Source of the DNA: Pseudomonadota bacterium | GTDB lineage: Bacteria > Pseudomonadota > Gammaproteobacteria > Burkholderiales > Burkholderiaceae_B | Reading direction: 5' to 3' | Assembly (NCBI GenBank): GCA_023387815.1 | Contig: JAEWHK010000072.1 | Coordinates: 14,766-78,765, forward strand | DNA length: 64,000 bases | Shown: in pieces, positions 34,410 through 42,778 of the stretch | Position numbering within the stretch: the first letter of the stretch is position 1 | How the letters are laid out: every line of letters starts with the position of its first letter | Position numbers and translations under genes: made by a program | Notes under the pieces: model-generated | Database searches by the model: none | The model's input: the letters and a program-made list of their open reading frames with translations, nothing else | Told to the model about the DNA's origin: nothing

Positions 34410-34716
34410 ATGTGTCTCCGGTATGGTTTTGAAGAATGCCAACTGCGCTGGTCCCCGACCTTTTACTTTTGAATGAGACGCGCAAATTCGTAGCTCGAGA
34501 GTCCTGCTCAAGGCTACTTAAGCAACATCCATGCCAAACACAGAAATCAGGGTAATAAGTCCGCAGTTGTCCATTCAGCGCCAGTAAATGCTGTGCTCTC
34601 TCTGCAATTGCAGCAGCCAATGACAGCTGTAATTACCCCGAGAGTTGTTCAGAATACGATACAGCCTGTGCCATTCCCCGTATTATCACAATACACCTGC
34701 CTCATTGCTGCCGGGT
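34410..34716. promoter_or_regulatory. Region upstream of gfa, no gene
   Basis: The 307-base gap holds the gfa promoter and the 3' flank of the hydrolase gene. At 34683-34695 it contains TTATCACAATACA, identical over 13 bases to 21936-21948 upstream of mxaF and in the same orientation relative to the downstream gene. No other structure stands out. Confidence 0.4.
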
Positions 34717-35697
34717 TTAAGATGCCTTTTCCGCTAAAGCCGCCAGTGTTTCCGACAGCGCCCGACAAATGAGCGCATCCGAGGTGGTGTGGGTGCCACC
34801 CTCTACCCATCGTATCTGCGCTTTTCTCAGAGATTGCTGAACCAGAACGGCATTGGCCGGGGGACATATCCAGTCGTGCGTGCCATGGATCAGGGTAGTC
34901 GCGCACGATATCGAATGCAAAGCCGAGAGTATCGCAGGCCTGTCTTTGGCGCCCAGATTTTCCAGATAATGGGCCTGAATCCTGAACTTGTCGATTCGTC
35001 TTGCGGCCGCCTGCTTTTCCTTTGTCTCATCTTGTTGTGATGACAAATGCGAATCTGCTGCACGCGCATCCTTTTGCTGCCGGCCACGCTGCAGCATGGC
35101 GTTTGTAATGACATCTTCATACTGTCCCCAGCTCGCAGCGGACTTTGCAATCGTTGCAGTGTCGTTCCCCAGCAGCCGTTGGCTCAGGGTCGGCAACACA
35201 TTTTCCTTTTCCTTCTCACTCATACCGTGGGTCAGGTCTTCCCATGCTTGTGGGACCAGTGCACGCAGTTGCTGAAAGAACCAGTCTATCTGCAGCCGGG
35301 ATGGCAGGAACACGCCTCGAAGCACCAGATGACGTACCACATCGCCATGCCTGGCTGCATACTCCAGACCCAGGTAGGCACCCCACGATCCGCCTACAAC
35401 AACCCAGCTGTCAATATCAAGCCAGGATCTGAGGCGTTCAATATCGTCGATCAGATCGCCGGGCAGGTTGTTCTCCAGACTGCCCGACGGACGACTCTTT
35501 CCGCACCCTCGCTGATCAAAGAGCACGACGCGCCAGCGCGAGAGATCAAACCACTTCAGCATGGATACGTGACTGCTGCTGCCAGGTCCACCATGCAGAA
35601 CGACCGCAGCCGGCGCATGGGGATTGCCAAATTCGGCATAGTAGATTTCATGCCCATGCGTGACTGCAACATATCCTTCTGACAAGATTGAACTCAT
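34717..35697 (-). CDS. Alpha/beta hydrolase, proline iminopeptidase-like
   Basis: A 326-aa serine hydrolase of the prolyl aminopeptidase subfamily (S33). It has the oxyanion motif HGGPGSSSH at about 35-43, then FDQRGCGKSRPSG and the nucleophile elbow GGSWGAYLGLEYA near residues 102-114. The Asp (GTHDWICPP) and His (GGTHTT) of the triad follow. A polar linker at about 205-230 (QQKDARAADSHLSSQQDETKEK) is unusual and probably a loop in the cap. It lies between the formaldehyde and PQQ genes. A PQQ precursor peptide protease role is conceivable, as no pqqF is present, but there is no direct evidence. Confidence 0.85.
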   Translation of the reverse strand: MSSILSEGYVAVTHGHEIYYAEFGNPHAPAAVVLHGGPGSSSHVSMLKWFDLSRWRVVLFDQRGCGKSRPSGSLENNLPGDLIDDIERLRSWLDIDSWVVVGGSWGAYLGLEYAARHGDVVRHLVLRGVFLPSRLQIDWFFQQLRALVPQAWEDLTHGMSEKEKENVLPTLSQRLLGNDTATIAKSAASWGQYEDVITNAMLQRGRQQKDARAADSHLSSQQDETKEKQAAARRIDKFRIQAHYLENLGAKDRPAILSALHSISCATTLIHGTHDWICPPANAVLVQQSLRKAQIRWVEGGTHTTSDALICRALSETLAALAEKAS

Positions 35698-35808
35698 TGC
35701 TTCTGGCTCCGTCCGTCATGATTGATATAACCATGACACGATGAAAAAATTGCACTTGTCATTTTTTTAACACTTGCTAACCGGAGATTTTTTGCAGGTT
35801 AATGTGCC

Positions 35809-35836
35809 TTGACAAATATGCGCGTCATGCTACCAT
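35809..35836 (+). promoter_or_regulatory. Candidate sigma-70 promoter for pqqA
   Basis: TTGACA, 16 bases, then TACCAT, about 140 bases before the pqqA start. The -35 box is perfect and the -10 box matches four of six. The long leader leaves room for control. Confidence 0.5.
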
Positions 35837-35979
35837 TAATTCGACTGCGTGATATTCAACAGTCATTCCTGGCAGCATCACTAGTTGTAATAGCATGGGA
35901 AATATCACTGTCAATTTCTGGCAAAGCAAGCATTAATTTCCCGCCAGCCCACAACCCTTAACCTGTACTGGAGACAATG

Positions 35980-36054
35980 ATGAAATGGACCACACCAGAG
36001 TTTTGCGATCTGCGTTTCGGCTTTGAAATCACAATGTACATTGCCAACCGCTAA
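35980..36054 (+). CDS. pqqA: PqqA, PQQ precursor peptide (24 aa)
   Basis: A 24-residue peptide that supplies the Glu and Tyr fused to make pyrroloquinoline quinone. It ends GFEITMYIANR, with Glu16 and Tyr20 spaced three residues apart as required. The second of two adjacent ATGs is chosen (GGAG six bases upstream), which gives the usual length; the first at 35977 would add one Met. The gene is too short for ordinary gene calling. It is followed by a strong hairpin and then pqqB. Confidence 0.97.
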   Translation: MKWTTPEFCDLRFGFEITMYIANR

Positions 36055-36081
36055 TCGGCGTATCAACGCTTTAACACCTAG

Positions 36082-36109
36082 CGGCGCTGGCACTAGCCAG
36101 CGCCGTTTT
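36082..36109 (+). terminator. Attenuator-like hairpin between pqqA and pqqB
   Basis: Ten-base perfect arms CGGCGCTGGC (36082-36091) and GCCAGCGCCG (36096-36105) with a four-base loop, then TTTT, directly before pqqB. Partial termination here would give the excess of pqqA transcript over enzyme genes known in other PQQ producers. Confidence 0.85.
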
Positions 36110-36120
36110 ACATGCAACTT

Positions 36121-37050
36121 ATGAAAATTCTTGTACTCGGGTCCGCAGCTGGCGGTGGCTTTCCTCAATGGAACTGTAATTGTCCAAACTGTGCTGGCGT
36201 GCGGAATCAAACGATTCGTGCGATTCCTCGCACACAATCTTCCATCGCCATTTCTACAGACGGCGTACAGTGGCTGCTCATCAACGCCTCACCCGACATC
36301 CTTAAACAGATTCAGTCAAATCCGGCACTGCAGCCGGCACGAACCATTCGCGATACTGGTATCGCATCTGTGTTACTGATGGATGCCCAGATTGACCATG
36401 TCACCGGACTGCTCATGCTGCGTGAAAGTGGCAGACCGATTCCCCTATACTGTACGCAGCCAGTCTGGAACGACCTGAACACTGGTCTGCCACTGGCGCA
36501 AGTGCTTTCTCATTATTGTGGACTGGAGCACAGACCCGTTTCTGTCACGGCTGATGCATTCAGTTCGCCCTTGCACCTGTCTGAACTACCTGATATTTCC
36601 ATCACGCCATTTCCGCTTTCCAGCAAGGCACCTCCCTATTCTCCGAATCGTCAGAACCCGCAAACGGGTGACAATATCGGACTCCTTATTACAAATGAGG
36701 TGACAGGAAAAAGTCTATTCTATGCGCCGGGTCTTGGTCAGATTGAGCCCCTTGTACTTGAAGCCATGCAGCGTGCAGACTGTGTGCTGGTCGACGGCAC
36801 CGTTTGGACAGAAGATGAAATGATCCAGCTTGGCCTGTCAAAGAAAACGGCGGGTGAGATGGGGCACCTGCCCCAAAGCGGACCCGACGGCATGATCAGC
36901 GTGCTTGATTCCTTAAGTCATGACAAACGCAAAATTCTTATTCATATCAACAACAGCAATCCAATACTGAATCAGGATTCAGAAGAGACTGCTGTTTTAC
37001 AGAGACACAACATAGAGATCGCCGTCGATGGCATGGAGATAACATTGTGA
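36121..37050 (+). CDS. pqqB: PqqB, metallo-hydrolase-fold PQQ biosynthesis protein
   Basis: A 309-aa protein starting MKILVLGSAAGGGFPQWNCNC, the standard PqqB N-terminus; an ATG three codons earlier (36112) is also possible and neither has a good ribosome site, perhaps because the preceding hairpin is close. It has the metallo-beta-lactamase fold, with CNCPNC near the start and a DAQIDHVTGLL loop (DHxxG instead of the full HxHxDH). PqqB is reported as an iron-dependent hydroxylase acting on the Glu-Tyr intermediate. Its stop overlaps the GTG start of pqqC. Confidence 0.95.
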   Translation: MKILVLGSAAGGGFPQWNCNCPNCAGVRNQTIRAIPRTQSSIAISTDGVQWLLINASPDILKQIQSNPALQPARTIRDTGIASVLLMDAQIDHVTGLLMLRESGRPIPLYCTQPVWNDLNTGLPLAQVLSHYCGLEHRPVSVTADAFSSPLHLSELPDISITPFPLSSKAPPYSPNRQNPQTGDNIGLLITNEVTGKSLFYAPGLGQIEPLVLEAMQRADCVLVDGTVWTEDEMIQLGLSKKTAGEMGHLPQSGPDGMISVLDSLSHDKRKILIHINNSNPILNQDSEETAVLQRHNIEIAVDGMEITL

Positions 37051-37841
37051 GCATCACCCTTTCAGATCTGGCCGTTTATAACCAGAGACAGACAGACCCG
37101 CAGGCATGGGACCGTAAAGAATTCGAACGGCAGCTTCGTGCCAAAGGTGAGGGTTATCATATTCACCATCCGTTCAATATCCGGATGAACAGCGGCCAGC
37201 TTTCCAGAGAAGAAATCCAGTACTGGGTTGCCAACAGGTTTTATTATCAGATCAATATTCCTTTGAAAGATGGCGCCGTGCTTTCAAACTGCCCTGACAG
37301 GGAAACGCGCAGACGTTGGGTCCTGCGAATTCTTGACCACGATGGCTTTGGCGATAATGAAGGCGGCATCGAAGCCTGGACGCGACTGGGAGAGGCGGTT
37401 GGCATCAGTCGCGACGATCTCTGGTCATTGAAGTTTGTCGTTCCTGGCGTTCGGTTTGCTGTGGATGCCTATGTCAACTTCGCCCGCCAGGCACCTTGGC
37501 AGGAAGCCGTATGCTCTTCGCTGACGGAAATGTTTGCACCAAAAATCCACAAGGACAGACTTGCCAACTGGCCTTCTCAGTATCAGTGGATTGAACCGCA
37601 AGGATTGGACTATTTCCGCAGTCGCATCTCACTGGCAGAACGCGATGTCGAGCATGGTCTGGAAGTGACGCTGGATTATTTCACGACACGACAACAGCAG
37701 GCTCGCGCGCTGGAAATCCTGCAGTTCAAGCTCGATATTCTCTGGGCGATGCTGGATGCCATTGAAAAAGCCTGCACCCTGCTGCGTGAGTCCGGTGAAA
37801 ATCACAAAACCGATAAAGCGAGTGAGGCAAGCCATGCATGA
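37047..37841 (+). CDS. pqqC: PqqC, PQQ synthase
   Basis: Cofactor-free oxidase that closes the ring and oxidises the last intermediate to PQQ. The 264-aa protein is all-helical, with EGYHIHHPFNIRMNSGQLSREEIQYWVANRFYYQ in the N-terminal half; the His and Tyr residues there line the active site. The GTG start overlaps the pqqB stop (GTGA), which indicates coupled translation. The C-terminus overlaps pqqD by eight bases. Confidence 0.96.
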   Translation: MSITLSDLAVYNQRQTDPQAWDRKEFERQLRAKGEGYHIHHPFNIRMNSGQLSREEIQYWVANRFYYQINIPLKDGAVLSNCPDRETRRRWVLRILDHDGFGDNEGGIEAWTRLGEAVGISRDDLWSLKFVVPGVRFAVDAYVNFARQAPWQEAVCSSLTEMFAPKIHKDRLANWPSQYQWIEPQGLDYFRSRISLAERDVEHGLEVTLDYFTTRQQQARALEILQFKLDILWAMLDAIEKACTLLRESGENHKTDKASEASHA

Positions 37842-38097
37842 ATTACCTGAGAAGCCCCTGTTGTCGCGCCTGTTCAGGCTTCAGTTCGAAAAAGCGCAGG
37901 ACGCCTATGTGCTGCTGTATCCGGAAGGCATGGTCAAGCTGAATGACAGTGCAGCGCAGATTCTGTTGCGTTGCGACGGCAAACAGTCAGTCTCTGAAAT
38001 CGTTTCGGATCTTGAAAAGACCTTTTCGACATCCGGACTGCAGGGCGACGTGGATGCGTTTCTGCAGGCGGCCCAGGATCGAGGCTGGATCAAATAG
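37834..38097 (+). CDS. pqqD: PqqD, PqqA-binding chaperone
   Basis: An 87-aa winged-helix-like protein that binds the PqqA peptide and presents it to PqqE. The start is set at the ATG at 37834, giving the usual length; a longer frame upstream is inside pqqC. Typical features are YVLLYPEGMVKLNDSAAQIL and DVDAFLQAAQDRGWI at the C-terminus. It overlaps pqqC and is followed 21 bases later by pqqE. Confidence 0.95.
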   Translation: MHELPEKPLLSRLFRLQFEKAQDAYVLLYPEGMVKLNDSAAQILLRCDGKQSVSEIVSDLEKTFSTSGLQGDVDAFLQAAQDRGWIK

Positions 38098-38118
38098 CGG
38101 TAACTAAGGGAGGTCATT

Positions 38119-39324
38119 ATGGATACGCCCCAAAACATACAGGAAACAGCAACGACCACCATTGCGCCGCCGCTATGGCTACTGGCGGAACTGACCTATC
38201 GCTGCCCTTTACATTGCGTATTCTGTTATAACCCGGTTGACTACGCCAGCAATAAGAATGAACTGACTACCGAAGAATGGATCAGTGTCATGCAGCAGGC
38301 CCGTGAGATGGGCGCGGCACAACTGGGGTTTTCCGGCGGTGAACCTCTGCTGCGTGATGACCTGGAGATATTGATTGCCGAAGGACGACGGCTGGGTTTT
38401 TACACCAACCTCATCACATCCGGCGTGGGTCTCAAGCGGGATCGACTTGAGGCGTTCCGCGATGCGGGCCTGGACCATATTCAGTTGTCATTTCAGGATT
38501 CGACCAGAGAGATGAATGACTTTCTCTCCCACACCAAAACGTTTGATCTGAAATCCCGCGTTGCCGGAATGATTCGTGAATTCGAATATCCCACGGTGCT
38601 CAACGTCGTTCTGCATCGATATAACCTGGATCATATTGAGCTCATTATTGAAATGGCCGACAAGATGGGCGTGGAATATCTGGAACTGGCCAATACCCAG
38701 TATTACGGCTGGGGTCTGATCAATCGCGATCAGCTGCTGCCAGACAAGGCTCAGCTGCAGCGTGCCGAACAAGCTGTAAATCGATATCGTGAGAAGATCG
38801 GCAACCGGATGCGCATTCTGTTTGTGGTTCCGGACTATTTTGAAAACCGACCAAAGGCCTGCATGAATGGCTGGGGATCGGTTTTTCTGGCGGTCTCTGC
38901 AGACGGTCTGGCGCTGCCCTGCCATGCCGCGAAAACCATACCGGGCATGTCGTTCCCACAAGTGACAGACACCAGCCTGCACGATATCTGGTATCACAGC
39001 GATGCCTTCAATCGATTCCGCGGCGACGACTGGATGGCGGAACCCTGTCGGAGCTGCCCCGAGAAGACTCGCGACTTCGGAGGCTGTCGCTGTCAGGCGC
39101 TGGCATTGACCGGCGATGCAAAAAATGCCGATCCGGTTTGTGATAAATCTCCTCATCATCACGTCATCACAGACCTGATCAATCGTAAGCCGTCGCCAGC
39201 CATTCAGGAGGCACCATTGGTGTTTCGAAATGACACCAACTCACTGGCATTTTCAGGCCAGCCGAGCGTTCCGGCACGCGTTGCACAAGAGATAAAAACG
39301 CGCGACAAATTGTCACAATCCTGA
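38119..39324 (+). CDS. pqqE: PqqE, radical SAM/SPASM PQQ synthase
   Basis: Links Glu and Tyr of PqqA by a carbon-carbon bond, using S-adenosylmethionine. The 401-aa protein has the radical SAM cluster CPLHCVFC at Cys29, Cys33 and Cys36, the FSGGEPLLRDDLE motif, and a SPASM domain with Cys residues in CMNGWG, CHAAKTIPG and CRSCPEKTRDFGGCRCQ that hold auxiliary clusters. AGGGAGG precedes the ATG. The final 35 or so residues beyond the core are polar and variable. It is the last pqq gene; no pqqF/G protease is nearby. Confidence 0.96.
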   Translation: MDTPQNIQETATTTIAPPLWLLAELTYRCPLHCVFCYNPVDYASNKNELTTEEWISVMQQAREMGAAQLGFSGGEPLLRDDLEILIAEGRRLGFYTNLITSGVGLKRDRLEAFRDAGLDHIQLSFQDSTREMNDFLSHTKTFDLKSRVAGMIREFEYPTVLNVVLHRYNLDHIELIIEMADKMGVEYLELANTQYYGWGLINRDQLLPDKAQLQRAEQAVNRYREKIGNRMRILFVVPDYFENRPKACMNGWGSVFLAVSADGLALPCHAAKTIPGMSFPQVTDTSLHDIWYHSDAFNRFRGDDWMAEPCRSCPEKTRDFGGCRCQALALTGDAKNADPVCDKSPHHHVITDLINRKPSPAIQEAPLVFRNDTNSLAFSGQPSVPARVAQEIKTRDKLSQS

Positions 39325-39560
39325 GTTGAGACGTGACACAATCTGTATCACAGATGATATACAATCAAACTGGGAGATATATGGATATTCTGTTTGCAAC
39401 GGGACGTCCGGTAATCATGAAGAAGTAATAACAACAGGTCAGTTGTGATTGTGCCAGACTACCGCAACATCGTGATACCACAATAGAAACGTTCACGATC
39501 GAATGATAGCGGTAGCGACAATTTAATGACGAAAAAATGGTGTACAAAGCAGGAGGAAGC

Positions 39561-41579
39561 ATGTACTCGTTGGAGGTCAGCAATCATATCGAGCGGATCA
39601 ATCAGATCGTGCACCATGGCGTCATGGTGCCTGATATTGATCCGGCAGTGGCTCAGTCGTGGAGCCGCTGTGTCAACAACTATGGACTGGACCCGGAAAG
39701 CAGAAGGCTGCCATCGGTATTGACCGACACAGAAAGGCTGCAACGCACGGAACAAAAGCGTGTCCTCATCAATGAGGCCAAACACGAAATGAATATTCTG
39801 TACCAGCAGCTGGCCGATCCGGAACTGGCCGTTGTCCTTGTCGATACGGAAGGCTGCATATTGCACATGGTGGCTTCAGACCACCTGGAAGACGATCTGT
39901 CTGCGCTGGGCTTCCGGCAAGGTGCGATCTGGAGCGAAGAAGAAGTGGGTACCAACGGCATGGGTACCTGTCTGATAGTGGGCGAACCCATTGCGATTCG
40001 CCAGACAGATCATTTCCTGTACAAACATATTCTGCTCACCTGCTCCGCTGTACCCGTGATGGACCACACAGGCAAAATGGTTGCCGTGCTTGACGTTACC
40101 AGCCGCTCAACTCTGCTGCAACAACATTCGCTGGTTCTGATCGGCATGACCGCGCGCATGATTGAAAATCGCCTGCTGACGGTCAACTACAAACACGCTC
40201 ATCCTGTTCATTTCCATAGCAGACCAGAAAGTATCAATACGGTGCATGATGGCAAACTGATGGTCGACGAGGACGGTACGATACTCGCCGCCAACCAGAG
40301 CGCACTTTTCCAGCTTGGCTTTCCAAACATGGCCGAATTGCATCGCTACCGCTTTGAAGAAATATTTCAGACGACATTGCAGGCTCTGCTTCAGCGCAGC
40401 ATGCAGAGTTCCTTTCATGCAGTTCCGATCTACCGCGCAGGCGCATCAAGCCGTTTCTTTGCCATTGCCCAGCTGCCACCTGAGAATTCTTCGCAGGCAC
40501 AATATCCGGCCAGGAATGGTATTTTTTCGGCGCGGGATAAAGCCAGGGACGATTTTGTTGAAAATGATAAATCGGGAAAGCAGCCCAATAACGCCACCGT
40601 AGAGCTGGGTGACAAAGCCTTGCGTGAACAATTTCAGCTCGCGCAACGAGTGGTCAGCAAAGGTGTGCCAGTGCTGCTCTATGGCGAAACCGGTTCCGGC
40701 AAAGAGGTGCTGGCACGCGCCGTCCATGACCGCAGTCCTCGACACGATGGCCCGTTCGTCGCAGTCAACTGCGCTTCTTTGCCAGAGAGCCTGATCGAGA
40801 GTGAACTTTTCGGTTACCGTGCCGGTGCGTTTACCGGTGCCCAGCGCCAGGGGCGCAGCGGTAAAATCCTGCAGGCCCATGGCGGCACCCTGCTTCTGGA
40901 CGAAATTGGCGATATGCCTTTATCACTGCAGGCGCGCCTGCTCAGGGTACTGGATGAACGCAAGGTGACACCGCTAGGTGCAGAGTCTTCTGTGGATGTC
41001 GATATTCAGCTGATTAGTGCCAGTCACCGAAATCTGACAGAGCTTGTCGCTCGCGGTGAATTCCGTGAGGATCTGTATTACCGCCTGAATGGCGTTGAGA
41101 TCAGTGTGCCACCCTTGCGGGATCGGGAAGATAAACGTCAGCTCATTGACGCCATACTAGTGGAAGAAGCCGGCAGACAGGTCGAGCCCACCGAAGAAGT
41201 TATGAGCGTGCTGATGCAGTATGCCTGGCCCGGCAATCTGCGGCAGATGCGGCATGTGCTCAGAACCATGGCCGTCCTGGCGGACGGAGACGTTATTGGA
41301 TTGCAGCATTTGCGGGGGCCTCTGACCCAGTCCGGACAACTTTGCATCCAGTCTGACGACAAGGCTGTCAGTTGCAAGGATTCGATGCCTGCCGGCGAAG
41401 ACCACGAACCCGTCAACCCCTTGCAGGAAAGCGAACGCATTACCCTGATACAACTGCTTGAGGATCACCGCTGGAATATCAGTGATGTGGCGCGTACCCT
41501 GGGCGTAAGCCGAAATACCCTGTATAGAAAGCTGCACAGGCACAACATCACCCTGTCAACCCAGGGTAACCCCAGTTAA
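39561..41579 (+). CDS. AcoR-like sigma-54-dependent activator
   Basis: A 672-aa enhancer-binding protein from the ATG at 39561, preceded by AGGAGG; the frame is open eight codons more. An N-terminal GAF domain (about 75-200, with the AcoR-type EEVGTNGMGTCL) is followed by a PAS-like stretch (230-300). The AAA+ domain has Walker A GETGSGKE at 375-382, the sigma-54 contact loop GAFTGA at 422-427 and Walker B LLLDEIGDM at 444-452. A Fis-type helix-turn-helix ends the chain (NISDVARTLGVSRNTLYRKL). AcoR relatives control alcohol and acetoin oxidation genes. Its position after pqqE suggests it controls PQQ or methanol genes, by inference only. Confidence 0.93.
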   Translation: MYSLEVSNHIERINQIVHHGVMVPDIDPAVAQSWSRCVNNYGLDPESRRLPSVLTDTERLQRTEQKRVLINEAKHEMNILYQQLADPELAVVLVDTEGCILHMVASDHLEDDLSALGFRQGAIWSEEEVGTNGMGTCLIVGEPIAIRQTDHFLYKHILLTCSAVPVMDHTGKMVAVLDVTSRSTLLQQHSLVLIGMTARMIENRLLTVNYKHAHPVHFHSRPESINTVHDGKLMVDEDGTILAANQSALFQLGFPNMAELHRYRFEEIFQTTLQALLQRSMQSSFHAVPIYRAGASSRFFAIAQLPPENSSQAQYPARNGIFSARDKARDDFVENDKSGKQPNNATVELGDKALREQFQLAQRVVSKGVPVLLYGETGSGKEVLARAVHDRSPRHDGPFVAVNCASLPESLIESELFGYRAGAFTGAQRQGRSGKILQAHGGTLLLDEIGDMPLSLQARLLRVLDERKVTPLGAESSVDVDIQLISASHRNLTELVARGEFREDLYYRLNGVEISVPPLRDREDKRQLIDAILVEEAGRQVEPTEEVMSVLMQYAWPGNLRQMRHVLRTMAVLADGDVIGLQHLRGPLTQSGQLCIQSDDKAVSCKDSMPAGEDHEPVNPLQESERITLIQLLEDHRWNISDVARTLGVSRNTLYRKLHRHNITLSTQGNPS

Positions 41580-41614
41580 CGCTCAAACGCAGTACAATCA
41601 ATTTGCTGTACCGC

Positions 41615-41647
41615 AACACCGGCGCGCAACGCCGGTGTTTTTGTTTT
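41615..41647 (+). terminator. Terminator after the sigma-54 activator gene
   Basis: AACACCGGCG (41615-41624) and CGCCGGTGTT (41630-41639) with a five-base loop, followed by TTTTTGTTTTT. It closes the pqq/regulator region. Confidence 0.9.
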
Positions 41648-41674
41648 TGAGCATTTTTTACAAGGAATTCCACG

Positions 41675-42661
41675 ATGCAGGCCATTGCCCGCTTCAGCCA
41701 GTTCGTTGGCAAAACATTTGTCATATGGGTATTGCTGTTTGCAGTGCTCGCCTTTTTCTATCCGGCAAGCTACGCCTGGCTGGGAAAATACATTGTGCCG
41801 CTGCTCGGCATCATTATGTTTGGCATGGGTCTGACTATTTCGAAGAAAGACTTTGCCGAAGTTTTCAAACGTCCCGGAACCGTGGCCATTGGTGTGCTGG
41901 GCCAGTTCATTATCATGCCAGGTCTGGCCTGGCTGCTGGCAACCGGATTGAACCTGAGTCCTGAAGTGGCAGTGGGTGTCATTCTTGTGGGCTGCTGCCC
42001 GGGCGGCACCGCCTCCAATGTGATGACCTTCCTGGCTCGCGGTGACGTCGCGCTGTCGGTTGCTGTGACTTCGGTAACCACATTGCTTGCGCCTGTTGTG
42101 ACGCCTGCCCTCATTTACCTGATGGCCAGTCAATGGCTGGACGTGAGCGCTGCAGCGATGTTCTGGTCGATTGTACAGGTTGTGATTCTGCCTATCGTAC
42201 TGGGCCTGATTGTACAGATGATACTCAAGGAAAAAGTACAAGCCGGTGTCGCCGTGCTTCCCCTGGTCTCGGTCGTCGCTATTGTGGCGATCGTTGCCGC
42301 CGTAGTCGCTGGCAATCAGCAGAAAATTGCCACCAGCGGACTGGAAATTTTTGCTGTGGTTATGCTGCATAACGGATTGGGTCTGCTGCTTGGCTACTGG
42401 CTGGCAAAACTGTCAGGACTGAGCGTTGCACAGCGCAAAACCCTGTCCATTGAGGTTGGCATGCAAAACTCGGGGCTCGGCGCCGCACTGGCCACCGCGC
42501 ACTTCTCCCCCGCGGCTGCCGTTCCCAGCGCGATCTTCAGCGTCTGGCACAATATCACCGGCCCATTGGTAGCAACGCTCTTTCAGCGTTTCAAAAATGA
42601 CGATGACACGCAAGACGATGCCCTCGCAGGCGTGACGGAATCAGGCACAACACGACGCTGA
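41675..42661 (+). CDS. Bile acid:sodium symporter (BASS) family transporter
   Basis: A 328-aa inner-membrane protein with about ten hydrophobic helices. The family marks are GIIMFGMGLTISKKDFAEVFKRP near residues 45-67 and GCCPGGTASNVMTFLARGDVALSVA around 109-133. The relatives (YocS, PanS) carry organic anions such as ketopantoate or keto acids with sodium, but the substrate of this one is unknown. The last 20 residues are polar (DDDTQDDALAGVTESG). It stands alone between two terminators. Confidence 0.9.
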   Translation: MQAIARFSQFVGKTFVIWVLLFAVLAFFYPASYAWLGKYIVPLLGIIMFGMGLTISKKDFAEVFKRPGTVAIGVLGQFIIMPGLAWLLATGLNLSPEVAVGVILVGCCPGGTASNVMTFLARGDVALSVAVTSVTTLLAPVVTPALIYLMASQWLDVSAAAMFWSIVQVVILPIVLGLIVQMILKEKVQAGVAVLPLVSVVAIVAIVAAVVAGNQQKIATSGLEIFAVVMLHNGLGLLLGYWLAKLSGLSVAQRKTLSIEVGMQNSGLGAALATAHFSPAAAVPSAIFSVWHNITGPLVATLFQRFKNDDDTQDDALAGVTESGTTRR

Positions 42662-42676
42662 TCCGTTAAACACCAA

Positions 42677-42699
42677 GCCGGAAAGCACGCCTTTCCGGC
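42677..42699 (+). terminator. Hairpin after the BASS transporter gene
   Basis: GCCGGAAAG and CTTTCCGGC with a five-base loop, 15 bases after the stop codon. The following T stretch is weak, so it may act in both directions or only stabilise RNA. Confidence 0.65.
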
Positions 42700-42778
42700 A
42701 ACCTTATTTCCACCGCAAGCCGCGCTTCACAATCGCTGTTCCAGTGAGCCGTCAGGCGTATTGTCTCCGTTAATATTT

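Noticed and set aside
35850..35910. Sigma-54 promoter upstream of pqqA (TGGCAG followed by GTTG)
   Set aside because: The spacing between the GG and GC elements does not fit the -24/-12 consensus.
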